Source: Microvirga antarctica (lineage in GTDB: Bacteria; Pseudomonadota; Alphaproteobacteria; Rhizobiales; Beijerinckiaceae). Taken from it: a DNA stretch of 64,000 bases. This document shows positions 40,931 to 50,532 of this stretch, piece by piece. The stretch's first letter is position 1, and every line of letters starts with the position of its first letter. The DNA lies in NCBI RefSeq assembly GCF_017921815.1, contig NZ_JAGEMM010000005.1, forward strand, positions 124,001-188,000, in the 5' to 3' direction. Under the pieces are notes generated by a model. It was not told the DNA's origin, did not search any database, and was given only the letters and a program-made list of their open reading frames with translations. A program made the position numbers and the translations under genes.

Positions 40931-41914
40931 ATGCTCTCCCGGGTCTTCAGCTTCAACCGCCGTCCCTTCGATTCCCTGTCCGAGCAGGAGATTCTCGCCC
41001 TGGCGATCTCGTCCGAGGAGGACGATGGCCGGATCTATCGCGCCTATGCGGACGGCCTGCGCGAGGCCTTTCCGCAATCCGCCAAGGTCTTCGATGACAT
41101 GGCGGACGAGGAGGACCGGCATCGCGGTGCGCTGATCGCGGCGCATCAGCGCCGGTTTGGCGACACAATCCCGCTGATCCGCCGCGAGCATGTGAGCGGC
41201 TATTACGAGCGCAAGCCCGATTGGCTCGTCCGCCCGCTGGGGATCGACAAGGTCCGGGCCGCGGCCGAGACCATGGAAGAGCAGGCGCACCTGTTCTACG
41301 TGGAGGCCGCCAAGCGCAGCACCGATGCGAACACCCGCAAGCTCCTGGGCGATCTGGCTGCGGCAGAACAGGGCCACCAGGCGCTAGCCCGCGACCTTGG
41401 CGTCGCGCATACGCCCGCCAATGTGCAGGAGGAGGAGCGGGAGGTCGAACGCCGGCAGTTCATCCTCACCTTCGTCCAGCCAGGGCTCGCTGGCCTGATG
41501 GACGGTTCGGTCTCGACCCTGGCGCCGATCTTCGCCGCGGCCTTTGCCACGCAGGATACCTGGCAGACCTTTCTGGTCGGGCTGTCGGCCTCGATCGGGG
41601 CGGGCATTTCCATGGGCTTCACCGAGGCGGCCCATGACGACGGCAAATTGTCGGGACGCGGCTCGCCGCTGAAGCGCGGCCTTGCCTCGGGCATCATGAC
41701 GGCGCTCGGCGGCCTCGGCCACGCCCTGCCCTATCTCATTCCGCATTTCTGGACCGCCACCCTGGTGGCCATGGGCGTCGTGTTCGTCGAACTCTGGGCC
41801 ATCGCGTTCATCCAGAACCGCTACATGGACACGCCTTTCCTCCGCGCCGCCTTCCAGGTGGTGCTGGGCGGCTCCCTGGTCTTTGCCGCCGGTGTGATCA
41901 TCGGCAATGCCTGA
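40931..41914 (+). CDS. mbfA: Membrane-bound ferritin-like iron exporter MbfA
   Basis: Protein of 327 residues. The N-terminal rubrerythrin/ferritin-like domain (about 10-160) has carboxylate and His ligands in SSEEDDGRIYRAYA, DMADEEDRHRG, ETMEEQAHLFY and AAAEQGHQAL. The C-terminal part (about 185-327) is a VIT1-type membrane domain with three or more helices (LAGLMDGSVSTLAPIFAAAF in outline). MbfA exports ferrous iron from the cytoplasm in Bradyrhizobium and Agrobacterium and protects against iron and peroxide stress. The upstream ICE fits that role. Confidence 0.95.
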   Translation: MLSRVFSFNRRPFDSLSEQEILALAISSEEDDGRIYRAYADGLREAFPQSAKVFDDMADEEDRHRGALIAAHQRRFGDTIPLIRREHVSGYYERKPDWLVRPLGIDKVRAAAETMEEQAHLFYVEAAKRSTDANTRKLLGDLAAAEQGHQALARDLGVAHTPANVQEEEREVERRQFILTFVQPGLAGLMDGSVSTLAPIFAAAFATQDTWQTFLVGLSASIGAGISMGFTEAAHDDGKLSGRGSPLKRGLASGIMTALGGLGHALPYLIPHFWTATLVAMGVVFVELWAIAFIQNRYMDTPFLRAAFQVVLGGSLVFAAGVIIGNA

Positions 41915-41987
41915 GGGGAAAGATGTCAGCGCGACAGTTTTGCGCTAGGGATCGTGTCCTCGTCCGAGCTACCCGCGAGAGAAACCC

Positions 41988-42608
41988 GTGAGCGACTCCT
42001 TCACCGTCACCACCCTGCCCGACCTCGAAACCCTCTATGGCACCGCCGCCGAGGCCTCCCGCGTCAAGGAGGTCGACCGGATCGTGCCGGTCTACGCGGC
42101 CTTCATCGCCGCCGCCCCTTTCGTCTCCCTGGCCACGAGCGGACCTTCCGGGCTCGACTGCTCGCCCCGCGGCGACGGGCCGGGTTTCGTCCATGTGGCC
42201 GACGAGAGAACGCTGCTGATGCCGGACCGCCGGGGCAACAACCGACTCGATTCCCTGCGCAACATCGTCGAGGATCCGCGGGTGGCGCTGCTGTTCCTGA
42301 TCCCCGGCATCGGCGAGACCCTGCGGGTGAATGGCCGGGCGACGATCTCGACCAATCCGGCTTTGCTGGCGCGCTTTGCCGTGGGCGAGACGCTCCCCCG
42401 CACGGTTCTGGTGGTCAGCGTCGAGTCGGTGTTCTTCCAATGCGCGCGCGCCATCCTGCGCTCCCATCTGTGGGACCCTGCCCATCACGTGCCGCGCGGA
42501 GCGCTGCCGAGCGCCGGCGAGATGCTCGCCGCCCTGAGCGAGAGCAGGCTCGGTGGCGCCGAATACGACAGGGCCCTGCCGGAACGGGTGCGCAACACGC
42601 TTTATTAG
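41988..42608 (+). CDS. PPOX-class FMN-binding pyridoxamine-phosphate-oxidase-like protein
   Basis: Protein of 206 residues of the flavin split-barrel type: FIAAAPFVSLATSGPSGLDCSPRGDGPGFV, in outline, then LMPDRRGNNRLDSLRNIVEDPRVALLFLIPG and TLRVNGRATIST. This resembles the DR_2398/MSMEG_1061 group of PPOX proteins. The flavin or F420 cofactor and the substrate are unknown; it is not the classical PdxH. It starts with GTG at 41988 and is followed by ridA after 83 bases. A link through PLP chemistry is possible but unproven. Confidence 0.85.
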   Translation: MSDSFTVTTLPDLETLYGTAAEASRVKEVDRIVPVYAAFIAAAPFVSLATSGPSGLDCSPRGDGPGFVHVADERTLLMPDRRGNNRLDSLRNIVEDPRVALLFLIPGIGETLRVNGRATISTNPALLARFAVGETLPRTVLVVSVESVFFQCARAILRSHLWDPAHHVPRGALPSAGEMLAALSESRLGGAEYDRALPERVRNTLY

Positions 42609-42691
42609 CGTCGATGCGTGTCTTGACGCGACGCCATGAGCCCGTGACAAAGCCCTGTGTTCTTTTCCGCCAGCCACTGAGGATTTTTGAC

Positions 42692-43042
42692 ATGACGATC
42701 CAGCGTTTCAAACCCGGCCCGCGCATGAGCGGCGCCGTCGTTCACGGCAACACGGTCTATCTCGCAGGGCAGGTCGCCGAGAAGACGGCCGGTCAGAGCG
42801 TGACCGAGCAGACCAAGGAAATTCTCGCCAAGATCGATGGCCTCCTGGCCGAGGCCGGTACGGATAAATCCAAGGCGCTCATGGCCAATATCTGGCTCAC
42901 CGACATCGGTACGTTCCAGGAGATGAACGCGGTGTGGGATGCGTGGGTCTCGGCCGGCAATTCGCCCGCCCGTGCGACCGTCGAGGCCAAGCTCGCATCG
43001 GCTCCCCTCAAGGTCGAAATCGCCATCATCGCCGCCAAGTAA
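42692..43042 (+). CDS. RidA-family protein
   Basis: Protein of 116 residues of the YjgF/YER057c/UK114 family: GAVVHGNTVYLAGQVA, then LLAEAGTDKSKALMANIWLTDI and the arginine motif NSPARATVEAKLA, in which Arg should contact the imine substrate. RidA hydrolyses reactive enamines and imines formed by PLP enzymes. Relatives without deaminase activity exist. The gene follows the PPOX protein and is probably cotranscribed. Confidence 0.9.
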   Translation: MTIQRFKPGPRMSGAVVHGNTVYLAGQVAEKTAGQSVTEQTKEILAKIDGLLAEAGTDKSKALMANIWLTDIGTFQEMNAVWDAWVSAGNSPARATVEAKLASAPLKVEIAIIAAK

Positions 43043-43053
43043 ATGGCACAGAT

Positions 43054-43082
43054 CCCGGGAGCGGTCGGCGACGGCTCCCGGG
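43054..43082 (+). terminator. Hairpin after ridA
   Basis: Perfect 9-base-pair stem CCCGGGAGC/GCTCCCGGG with an 11-base loop, starting 12 bases after the stop codon. No T run follows, so it is a possible Rho-assisted or weak terminator. Confidence 0.4.
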
Positions 43083-43222
43083 GCGCGTCATCCTTCTGGA
43101 TAGCTGCCGTAACGTCACTACCCATGATAGAGAGAGTGAAGAGAGTTCAGCCAAGCGGCCCCTGATGCATCGCTAGCCCTATCTGGCGCGGCTCTGCCGC
43201 GATTGTGGGAGCCCAGGTGGCC

Positions 43223-44962
43223 ATGGCGCGCAACGTTCCTCTCAGCGGCAATCAATCCATCGACGGCATTCTGTCCGGGGTCGCCTGGACACAGAACCTC
43301 CTCACGTTCAGTTTCCCCGGCAGCGGCGCCGTCTATGGCAATGGCTATGGCAACGGCGAAACCAACTCGTTCCAACCAGCCAATACGCTCCAGCAGCAGA
43401 GCGTGCGGTATGGTCTCGGGCTGATCCAGAGCTACACGGCGCTGCAGTTCAACGAGATCGTGGAGACGAACATCAACCACGCCGCGATCCGGCTTTCCAT
43501 GTCGAACGTGCCGTCCACCGCCTATGGGTTCTATCCGTCGGGCAACCTCCAGGACGGCGACATCTGGATGAACCCCAATGGCGGCCCGACCTACACCACG
43601 CCCGGCGTGGGCAACTGGGGTCTGGCGACCATCATGCACGAGGTCGGCCATACGCTGGGCCTTAAGCACGGACACGAAACGAACGGTCTCAACGGTTTCA
43701 ATCCAGGCTCTCTGCCGACCGGGGAGGACAACTGGAACTACTCGCTGATGACCTACCGCAGCTATGCGGGCGCCGCGACCGATGTGGTGCGCGGCAACTT
43801 CACCAGCGACAATCCGACCACCTACATGCAGGACGACATCGCGGCGCTGCAATATCTGTATGGCCCGAACTTCGGCACGAATGCGGGCAATACGCTCTAT
43901 CAGTGGGATCCTGCCAGCGGCGGCTTCTTCATCGACGGGGTGAACTGGGGCACGCCGATCGACCGCAAGATCCTGATGACGATCTGGGATGGCAACGGCA
44001 ACGACACGTACGATCTCTCGTTCTACACCACAGCCCTGAAAATCGACCTTCAGCCCGGTGGGTTCTCGACGTTCGATTCGACGCAACTGGCCGATCTGGA
44101 CGGAAGCAGCGTCACGCGTCCGGCCCTCGGCAATGTCGCCAATGCCCGGCTGTTCCAGGGCGACGCGCGATCGCTCATCGAGAACGCTCTGGGCGGCAGC
44201 GGTTTCGATACGCTGATTGGCAACGCCGCCAGCAATATCCTGGTGGGAAATGCCGGCAACGATACCCTCGACGGGAAGGGGGGACCCGATAGTCTCAGGG
44301 GCGGCCCAGGGTCCGATATCTATTGGGTCGACAATCCGGGCGATTTCGTCATCGAGGCGGCGAACGAGGGCATCGACACGATCCAGACATCCATTGCCCT
44401 GCTGCTCGGGGCCAATATCGAAAACGCGGTTCTCACCGGTGCTTCGGGGTTCTCGCTCACGGGCAACAGCCTGGCCAACCGGCTCACCGGGAATGCCGGC
44501 GCGAACCTCCTCCGGGGCGCATCCGGCAACGACACCCTGAGCGGGGGCGGCGGCAATGACAACCTCACGGCCAGCACAGGAAACGATCGCCTCTACGGCG
44601 GGGCCGGTCGCGATGGGCTGACCGGAGGGACGGGCAAGGACGTCTTCGTGTTCAATGCCACAGCGGGTCGGAAAAACTGGGACAAGATCGCGGATTTCTC
44701 CGTGCGCGACGATTCCATATGGCTCGACAATGCGGTGTTCAAGACCCTTGGAAAGGGCACCGAGGCCAGACCCGGCAAGCTGAACAAGGCGTTCTTTACC
44801 ATCGGTGACCATGCCCGCGACAAGAATGACCACGTGGTGTTCAATGCCAAGACCGGGGTGCTGTTCTATGACGCTGACGGCTCAGGCGGGAAAACAGCGC
44901 TCGAGATCGCCACCCTGAAGAAGGGCCTCAAGATGACCGCCCTGGACTTCTTCGTCATCTGA
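43223..44962 (+). CDS. Serralysin-type RTX zinc metalloprotease, copy 1
   Basis: Protein of 579 residues. The metzincin motif [11 protein letters not shown] gives zinc ligands His139, His143 and His149, and the Met-turn is at SLMTYRSY (Met176). The C-terminal half holds calcium-binding RTX nonapeptides (for example GNAGNDTLDGKGG and GGGGNDNLTA) and a DIYWVDNPGDFVIEAANEG module. There is no signal peptide. The end DFFVI is a type I secretion signal of the protease kind. I chose the ATG at 43223 because it aligns with copy 2; a GTG at 43205 is possible. No type I exporter gene is in the window. Confidence 0.92.
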   Translation: MARNVPLSGNQSIDGILSGVAWTQNLLTFSFPGSGAVYGNGYGNGETNSFQPANTLQQQSVRYGLGLIQSYTALQFNEIVETNINHAAIRLSMSNVPSTAYGFYPSGNLQDGDIWMNPNGGPTYTTPGVGNWGLATIMHEVGHTLGLKHGHETNGLNGFNPGSLPTGEDNWNYSLMTYRSYAGAATDVVRGNFTSDNPTTYMQDDIAALQYLYGPNFGTNAGNTLYQWDPASGGFFIDGVNWGTPIDRKILMTIWDGNGNDTYDLSFYTTALKIDLQPGGFSTFDSTQLADLDGSSVTRPALGNVANARLFQGDARSLIENALGGSGFDTLIGNAASNILVGNAGNDTLDGKGGPDSLRGGPGSDIYWVDNPGDFVIEAANEGIDTIQTSIALLLGANIENAVLTGASGFSLTGNSLANRLTGNAGANLLRGASGNDTLSGGGGNDNLTASTGNDRLYGGAGRDGLTGGTGKDVFVFNATAGRKNWDKIADFSVRDDSIWLDNAVFKTLGKGTEARPGKLNKAFFTIGDHARDKNDHVVFNAKTGVLFYDADGSGGKTALEIATLKKGLKMTALDFFVI

Positions 44963-44967
44963 CCTCG

Positions 44968-45005
44968 GGTGACCCCCGAGGCCGAAGCTCTCGGGGGTAG
45001 TCACC
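44968..45005. terminator. Bidirectional terminator between protease copy 1 and the BA14K gene
   Basis: GGTGACCCCCGAG (44968-44980) pairs with CTCGGGG (44990-44996) and, past a 3-base bulge, GTCACC (45000-45005). It fills the 43-base space between two convergent genes. There is no long T run on either side. Confidence 0.6.
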
Positions 45006-45503
45006 TCAGGGGCAGGAATGGCGCAGGCCATCATATCCCAGATAGGTTCCCGTCGCCGGGTTGTAGGATTTGAAGCGCTGGGCGCAATACGCCACGGCAT
45101 TGTTCGGCGCGGCATAGACTGGTGCCGATTGTTGCGCGATCGCACCGCCGATGATGGCCCCGGCCGCGAGGCCTACCGCTCCGGCGGCGGCAGCGCCACC
45201 GTAGTTTCCACCATAATAGGGTCTTCCGTAATAGGGACGCCCGTAACCCGGACGGCCGTAATAGCGTCCGCCGCCATAGACCGGCCGCCCGCGATAGCCG
45301 CCACGATAGCCTCCGCGGTATCCGCCCCGGTAGGCGCCGCGACCCCGATACTGGGCATAGCTCGTGTCCAGAGTGGAGGCTTGCAATGCTGCAAGCGGCG
45401 CGGCCACAGCCTGCGATGGCGATTCCGCCGCCATGGCGGGGGCTACAAGGGACGCGCTCGACAGGGCCGCCATCGCGGCCAGACTCAACATCAGTTTACG
45501 CAT
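45006..45503 (-). CDS. BA14K-family secreted protein
   Basis: Protein of 165 residues. A signal peptide (about 1-26, ending APAMA) is followed by a Gly-Tyr-Arg-rich low-complexity region (52-103), a hydrophobic Ala/Gly segment (about 104-126) and the BA14K motif YCAQRFKSYNPATGTYLGYDG near the C terminus. The Brucella namesake is an immunoreactive lectin-like protein; the general function is unknown. It is convergent with protease 1 and divergent from protease 2. AGGAGAA precedes its ATG. Confidence 0.85.
   Translation of the reverse strand: MRKLMLSLAAMAALSSASLVAPAMAAESPSQAVAAPLAALQASTLDTSYAQYRGRGAYRGGYRGGYRGGYRGRPVYGGGRYYGRPGYGRPYYGRPYYGGNYGGAAAAGAVGLAAGAIIGGAIAQQSAPVYAAPNNAVAYCAQRFKSYNPATGTYLGYDGLRHSCP
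45195..45350 (-). repeat. Gly-Tyr-Arg low-complexity coding repeat
   Basis: Within the BA14K gene, codons 52-103 form degenerate repeats of YRGG and YGRPYYG type. Near-identical 12-base units encoding GYRG recur three times near 45290-45325. Such repeats can change length by slippage. Confidence 0.75.
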
Positions 45504-45695
45504 GAGGACATTCTCCTTGCAGGCGGAACGCCAATTTCTGCCGGCCGTTCCGGCAAACCTCGGGAATGGCCGTCCTGTCGCGGAGTTGTGACAATGCCGT
45601 CAGGCGGAGCCGCCAGGGATTTTCGTGGCGGGCGCTGGCATTCTGGCACATTTAAGTTATACAATAACATTATTGCCATTTGTTAGAGTCTTGCC

Positions 45696-47462
45696 ATGAC
45701 GTCACGCATTGTCCCGCTCAGCACCGACCAATCCATCAACGGCCTGCTTTCTGGCGTGGCCTGGAGCCTCCCGAGCCTGAATTTCAGTTTCCCGCGCAAC
45801 GGGAGTTTCTATGACGACGGGCAGGCCTACGGCGCCGAGAACACGGCGGCGCAGCATTTTCAGCCCATCGACGGCGCCGGTTCTACCGAGACCGACCAGG
45901 CCCAGACGGTCCGCTACGCGTTGGGGCTGGCGCAGAGCTACACCAATCTGACCTTCAACGAGATCAACGAGACCGCCACCGTTCACGGTCATATCCGGTT
46001 TGCGCTCACCAACTTCTACAATACCGCGGCCGGTTATTATCCGGAGGGGCTGGGCAAGAGCGGCGACGTCTGGATGAATCCCAATGGTGGCCCGACGTTC
46101 ATGGATCCGCGACTGGGCAATTGGGGTCTGTCGACGATCCTCCACGAACTCGGCCACACCCTTGGTCTCAAGCACGGCCAGTCCGCCAACAGGTTCGACG
46201 ACAATACGGGCAACGGGCCCGGTCCCCTGCCTGCCGCCGAGGACAACTGGAACTACTCGCTCATGACCTACCGGTCCTATACCGGGGCCGTCGGCGACCC
46301 GGTCCAGGGCAATACCGCCAGCGACAACCCATTCACCTACATGCAGGATGACATCGCGGCGCTGCAATACATGTATGGGGCCAATTTCACCACCAATGCG
46401 GGAGACACGACCTATCGGTGGGACCCGGCCACCGGCACCATGTTCGTCGACGGCCAGGATCGCGGCACACCGGTCGGCGGCAAGATCCTCATGACGATCT
46501 GGGACGGCAACGGCACGGACACCTACGATCTCTCTGCCTATACCACCGCCGAGACGATCGATTTGCGGCCCGGCGCCTTCTCGACCTTTTCGGCGTCGCA
46601 GCTGGCCGACCTCGACACGACTAACGTCACACGTCCGGCGGCCGGCAATGTCGCCAATGCGCGGCTCTTTCAGGGCGATACCCGATCCCTCATCGAGAAC
46701 GCGCTGGGCGGCAGCGGCGACGATCTGATCACCGGCAACGGGGCGACCAACCGGCTTTCCGGCGGGGCCGGCAGTGACACGCTGACGGGCGGTGCGGGCA
46801 ACGACAGCCTCGATGGCGGCGAGGGCGTGTCCGACCGGGCGGTGTTTTCTGGAGCGCGCGCGAGCTACACGGCCACGGCGCAAGCGGACGGAAGCCTTGT
46901 CGTGACAGACGGGCGCGCCGGCGGGGACGGCCAGGACAGGCTTTGGGCCATCGAGGTCTTCCAGTTTTCAGACGCCACCTTGTCGCGGGACCAGTTGCTC
47001 AGTGGCGTGCCGGTATGGACGCCGAGTTCTCTGACATTGGTGGGACGAAGCGGCGTGGACCGCCTGACCGGAGGAAGCGGCAACGACACGCTGTCCGGCC
47101 GATTGGGCAACGACATTCTGACTGGCGGCGCCGGCAAGGACATCTTCATCTTCGACACCAAGCCGAACCGCAAAACCAACCTCGACAAGATTACCGATTT
47201 TTCGGTGAAAGACGACACGATCTGGCTCGACAACAAATACATGAGCAAGCTCGGGAAGGGGACGACGGCCAAACCCGGAGCGCTCAAGAAACAGTTCTTC
47301 GCCATCGAGAAAGCCAAGGATTCCAATGACGTGCTGATCTACAACAAGAAGACGGGCCTTCTCGCCTACGACCACGATGGCAACGGCCTCGGCGCGGCCG
47401 TGCCGATCGTCATTCTCAAGAAAGGGCTCGGCTTCACGGCAGCGGACGTCTTCGTCATCTGA
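45696..47462 (+). CDS. Serralysin-type RTX zinc metalloprotease, copy 2
   Basis: Protein of 588 residues, clearly paralogous to copy 1. The zinc motif [11 protein letters not shown] gives His150, His154 and His160, with the Met-turn at SLMTYRSY (Met190). The stretch from [10 protein letters not shown] through ARLFQGD and [12 protein letters not shown] is almost the same in both. The middle differs: here a [20 protein letters not shown] module, typical of RTX adhesins, replaces the DIYWVD module of copy 1. RTX repeats follow ([15 protein letters not shown]) and the C terminus DVFVI resembles a type I signal. The divergent gap to BA14K is AT-rich and includes CAATAA-CA-TTATTG at 45662-45675. 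Confidence 0.92.
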   Translation: MTSRIVPLSTDQSINGLLSGVAWSLPSLNFSFPRNGSFYDDGQAYGAENTAAQHFQPIDGAGSTETDQAQTVRYALGLAQSYTNLTFNEINETATVHGHIRFALTNFYNTAAGYYPEGLGKSGDVWMNPNGGPTFMDPRLGNWGLSTILHELGHTLGLKHGQSANRFDDNTGNGPGPLPAAEDNWNYSLMTYRSYTGAVGDPVQGNTASDNPFTYMQDDIAALQYMYGANFTTNAGDTTYRWDPATGTMFVDGQDRGTPVGGKILMTIWDGNGTDTYDLSAYTTAETIDLRPGAFSTFSASQLADLDTTNVTRPAAGNVANARLFQGDTRSLIENALGGSGDDLITGNGATNRLSGGAGSDTLTGGAGNDSLDGGEGVSDRAVFSGARASYTATAQADGSLVVTDGRAGGDGQDRLWAIEVFQFSDATLSRDQLLSGVPVWTPSSLTLVGRSGVDRLTGGSGNDTLSGRLGNDILTGGAGKDIFIFDTKPNRKTNLDKITDFSVKDDTIWLDNKYMSKLGKGTTAKPGALKKQFFAIEKAKDSNDVLIYNKKTGLLAYDHDGNGLGAAVPIVILKKGLGFTAADVFVI

Positions 47463-47489
47463 CGGCACGGACTCGCAAAAGCCCGCCGG

Positions 47490-48803
47490 TCAAAGGATGA
47501 AGCGGCTGAGATCCGTGTTGCGGGCGAGACTCTCGACCTCGCCGCGAACATAGGCGCCATCGATCGTCAGGGTCTCGCCGGAACGGTCGGGGGCGGTGAA
47601 CGACACATCGTCGAGCACCCGCTCGAGCACCGTCTGGAGCCGTCGCGCGCCGATATTCTCCACCGAGTTGTTCACCTGCACGGCCACTTCCGCCAGCGCG
47701 TCGATGGAATCGTCGGTGAAGACCAGCTCCATGCCTTCCGTGCGCATGAGGGCCACGGTCTGCTTGATGAGGCTCGCCTCGGTCTCTGTCAGGATGCGCT
47801 TGAAATCCTCCACCGTCAGGGGCGACAGCTCGACCCTGATCGGCAGGCGGCCCTGCAATTCCGGCAGCAGGTCGGAGGGCTTGGAGACGTGGAACGCCCC
47901 GGAGGCGATGAACAGGATGTGGTCGGTTTTCACCGCCCCGTGCTTGGTCGCCACCGTGGTGCCCTCGATGAGCGGCAGCAGGTCCCGCTGCACGCCCTCG
48001 CGCGACACGTCGGCACCGCCGCGCCCTTCGCGGGCGCAGATCTTGTCGATTTCATCGAGGAACACGATGCCGTTGTTCTCCACCTGGCGGATCGCCTCCT
48101 GGACGATGGCGTCCTGGTCGAGCAGCTTGTCGGATTCCTCGGCGATCAGAGGCGCATAGGCCTCCACCACCGTGGTGCGCCGGGTCTTGGTGCGGCCGCC
48201 GCCGAAAGCCTTGCCGAACATGTCGCCCAGATTGATGGCCCCGACCGACGCACCCGGCATGCCCGGAATGTCGAACATCGGCAGACCCTGGCCGCCGCCC
48301 TGCGGCACCTCGATCTCGATTTCCTTGTCGTCGAGTTCGTTCGCCCGCAACTTGCGGCGGAACGAGTCGCGGGTGGCGGGGCTCGCGGCCGGGCCCACCA
48401 GCGCATCGAGCACGCGCTCTTCGGCCGCAAGATGCGCCTTCGCCTCGACCTGCCGGCGGCGCTCCTCCTTCACGAGGCCGATGCCGACCTCGACGAGGTC
48501 GCGGATGATCTGCTCCACGTCGCGGCCCACATAGCCGACCTCGGTGAACTTCGTCGCCTCGACCTTGAGGAACGGCGCATTCGCCAGGCGCGCAAGGCGG
48601 CGCGAGATCTCCGTCTTGCCGCAGCCGGTCGGGCCGATCATCAGAATGTTCTTGGGCGCCACCTCCTCGCGCAGCGAGCCTTCAAGCTGCTGGCGCCGCC
48701 AGCGGTTGCGCAACGCGATGGCGACCGCGCGCTTGGCGTCGTTCTGGCCGACGATATAACGGTCGAGTTCGGAAACGATTTCACGGGGAGAAAAGGAGGT
48801 CAT
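47490..48803 (-). CDS. hslU: ATP-dependent protease ATPase subunit HslU
   Basis: AAA+ unfoldase of 437 residues, the normal length. Walker A is [15 protein letters not shown] near residue 57 and Walker [10 protein letters not shown] near residue 250. The pore motif GYVGRDVE and C-terminal LSRFIL, which inserts into HslV, are intact. It feeds substrates to the HslV peptidase. Its ATG overlaps the stop of the membrane protein by four bases, so hslU translation is coupled to that unusual gene. A longer upstream reading frame exists but belongs to another frame of the neighbour. Confidence 0.96.
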   Translation of the reverse strand: MTSFSPREIVSELDRYIVGQNDAKRAVAIALRNRWRRQQLEGSLREEVAPKNILMIGPTGCGKTEISRRLARLANAPFLKVEATKFTEVGYVGRDVEQIIRDLVEVGIGLVKEERRRQVEAKAHLAAEERVLDALVGPAASPATRDSFRRKLRANELDDKEIEIEVPQGGGQGLPMFDIPGMPGASVGAINLGDMFGKAFGGGRTKTRRTTVVEAYAPLIAEESDKLLDQDAIVQEAIRQVENNGIVFLDEIDKICAREGRGGADVSREGVQRDLLPLIEGTTVATKHGAVKTDHILFIASGAFHVSKPSDLLPELQGRLPIRVELSPLTVEDFKRILTETEASLIKQTVALMRTEGMELVFTDDSIDALAEVAVQVNNSVENIGARRLQTVLERVLDDVSFTAPDRSGETLTIDGAYVRGEVESLARNTDLSRFIL

Positions 48804-49867
48804 GGGGTTAGAATGGGGTGCGGCAATCGTCGTGCAAGACCCGATGGCAGAAGCTTGAGAAGGAAAGCCCGCAGGGGTCGCCAACCGGCGCTGAGGAGCA
48901 GCACGAAGGCGCCAAGGACCAACAGGGTTGCGGCCGCCGCATGATCGGTCAGTCCGACACCGGTGATGAGCGTCTTGAAGGCAATGCCCGCATAGGCCAG
49001 CCCGGACACAAGAATGGCGCGACGGTCGACAATAACGGCGATTGCGCCCAGCGCCACGAAGATCGCCAGAATGGCCAGCGCCATGCTCGCACTGAAGTCG
49101 GCATCTTTCAGCACGAGAATTGCGATCATCGGATGGACGATCATCGGCGCGGCCAGGAGGTGAAGCCAGAACGCGATATCGGTCCGCCGCGTGATGCGGG
49201 CGGGATCGGACAGATCGAAGCGCATCGCGAGGGTGAAGATCGAGAGCCCGGCCGCCAGGATGATCACCATCGCATATCGGTCGGCGAAATCCGGCGCGAC
49301 GATGAAGACCAGCCCCACAACGACGCCCGCCAGCGCTGCGGCACCGGCCGCAACCGTGATGGGAAGGCGAAATCGCCAATAGTGAAGTGCGACCAGTCCG
49401 AGGGTGATCAGCGCCGCACTGGTGAGGATCGCGGGGCGCCAATTCCTAACGCCGAACGGGATGGATTCGTGCCAGGGGTCTCCACTGGAAAGCCTGTTCA
49501 GCCCAAGGTAGGCGGCCCCGAACACCGCGACGGCAAACAGGCACAGGAGGACAATGCTGGGGAGCGCCATGCGGCGGCGGCGGGTGAAAAATTCTGCCAG
49601 GGCCCAGGACACGACCGCGAGGGCGGCCCATCGTACCGGCTCGCCATACGTATCGGCAAAATAGGCCACGGCGCTGGCAAAAAGCCCGATCCCGATCGTC
49701 ACGAAAATATCGCTGAAGCCGGTCACGAACCGCAGCTTTTCGTCGTCCGGGTCGTTCCCCGGGAGCCCGTTGGTCTGCGCCAGGGATTGCAGCTGCGTCA
49801 GTTGGTCGGCGGTGAGGATGCCGCGCTCGACGGCCTTAGTCAGGGAGCTTTCGCTGATCACTCGCAA
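48800..49867 (-). CDS. Unknown integral membrane protein encoded between hslV and hslU
   Basis: Protein of about 355 residues. A soluble N terminus of about 50 residues ([21 protein letters not shown]) is followed by roughly ten hydrophobic helices, for example [35 protein letters not shown] and [16 protein letters not shown]. The N terminus recalls DUF2157-type proteins, but I cannot assign a family with confidence. It starts with TTG at 49867 (or GTG at 49861), 32 bases inside hslV, and its stop overlaps the hslU start. Full coupling on both sides suggests a role with the HslVU protease or shared heat-shock control. Confidence 0.8.
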   Translation of the reverse strand: MRVISESSLTKAVERGILTADQLTQLQSLAQTNGLPGNDPDDEKLRFVTGFSDIFVTIGIGLFASAVAYFADTYGEPVRWAALAVVSWALAEFFTRRRRMALPSIVLLCLFAVAVFGAAYLGLNRLSSGDPWHESIPFGVRNWRPAILTSAALITLGLVALHYWRFRLPITVAAGAAALAGVVVGLVFIVAPDFADRYAMVIILAAGLSIFTLAMRFDLSDPARITRRTDIAFWLHLLAAPMIVHPMIAILVLKDADFSASMALAILAIFVALGAIAVIVDRRAILVSGLAYAGIAFKTLITGVGLTDHAAAATLLVLGAFVLLLSAGWRPLRAFLLKLLPSGLARRLPHPILTP

Positions 49868-50405
49868 GGCTTTCTATAACAATGTTACCATTGGTATAGA
49901 CGCAGATTTCCGCCGCGATGCCAAGGGACCGGCGCACCATCGCCTCGGCGTCCATGCCGCTATCGGCCAGCGCACGAGCCGCCGCCAGCGCGTAGTTGCC
50001 GCCGGAGCCGATCGCCATGATGCCGCCTTCGGGCTCGAGCACGTCGCCGCTGCCCGACAACAGCAGGCCGACCTCCTTGTCGGCCACCAGCATCATGGCC
50101 TCGAGCCGGCGCAGATAGCGGTCGGTGCGCCAATCCTTGGTCAGCTCGACACAGGCTCGCGTGAGCTGGCCGGGATATTGCTCGAGCTTCGCCTCGAGGC
50201 GCTCGAACAGCGTGAAGGCATCGGCCGTGGAGCCGGCAAAGCCGCCGATGACCTCGCCCTTGCTGAGGCGGCGCACCTTGCGGGCATTGCCCTTGACGAT
50301 GGTCGGGCCAAGGCTCACCTGACCGTCGCCGCCGATGACGACGCGGCCGTCCTTGCGGACCATGAGAATGGTGGTGGCGTGCATGGAGGGCAGGGCGTCG
50401 GACAA
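49836..50405 (-). CDS. hslV: ATP-dependent protease peptidase subunit HslV
   Basis: Proteasome-like peptidase of 189 residues by the TTG at 50405, or 182 residues by the ATG at 50384. The catalytic N-terminal threonine is the first Thr of [11 protein letters not shown], exposed after processing. [34 protein letters not shown] and [14 protein letters not shown] are standard. I prefer the TTG because CGGAG precedes it, whereas the ATG has no ribosome site; both are possible. It is the first gene of the unit ending with hslU and is divergent from hisB. Confidence 0.95.
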   Translation of the reverse strand: MSDALPSMHATTILMVRKDGRVVIGGDGQVSLGPTIVKGNARKVRRLSKGEVIGGFAGSTADAFTLFERLEAKLEQYPGQLTRACVELTKDWRTDRYLRRLEAMMLVADKEVGLLLSGSGDVLEPEGGIMAIGSGGNYALAAARALADSGMDAEAMVRRSLGIAAEICVYTNGNIVIESLASDQRKLPD

Positions 50406-50532
50406 GCGGCAAACTCCGGATGGGACCGCCCCTGACTTAAGCATTCATCATGCAAAAGCAACGCGGGTGGCGTTTCATCCCGGGTCTTGATAGAACCCGC
50501 CGATTATCGTCGTTCTGCAAGGATTTGCCCCG

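Noticed and set aside
40701-41135. 144-residue open frame overlapping the mbfA start
   Set aside because: It runs through the mbfA promoter and ICE and into mbfA in another frame, and has no recognisable domain.
43118-44833. 571-residue open frame antisense to protease copy 1
   Set aside because: Opposite strand of RTX repeats; the plus strand carries a full zinc site and secretion signal.
48804-49442. Upstream extension of the HslU reading frame
   Set aside because: Outside the HslU family length and inside the membrane-protein gene in another frame; the ATG at 48803 gives the normal protein.
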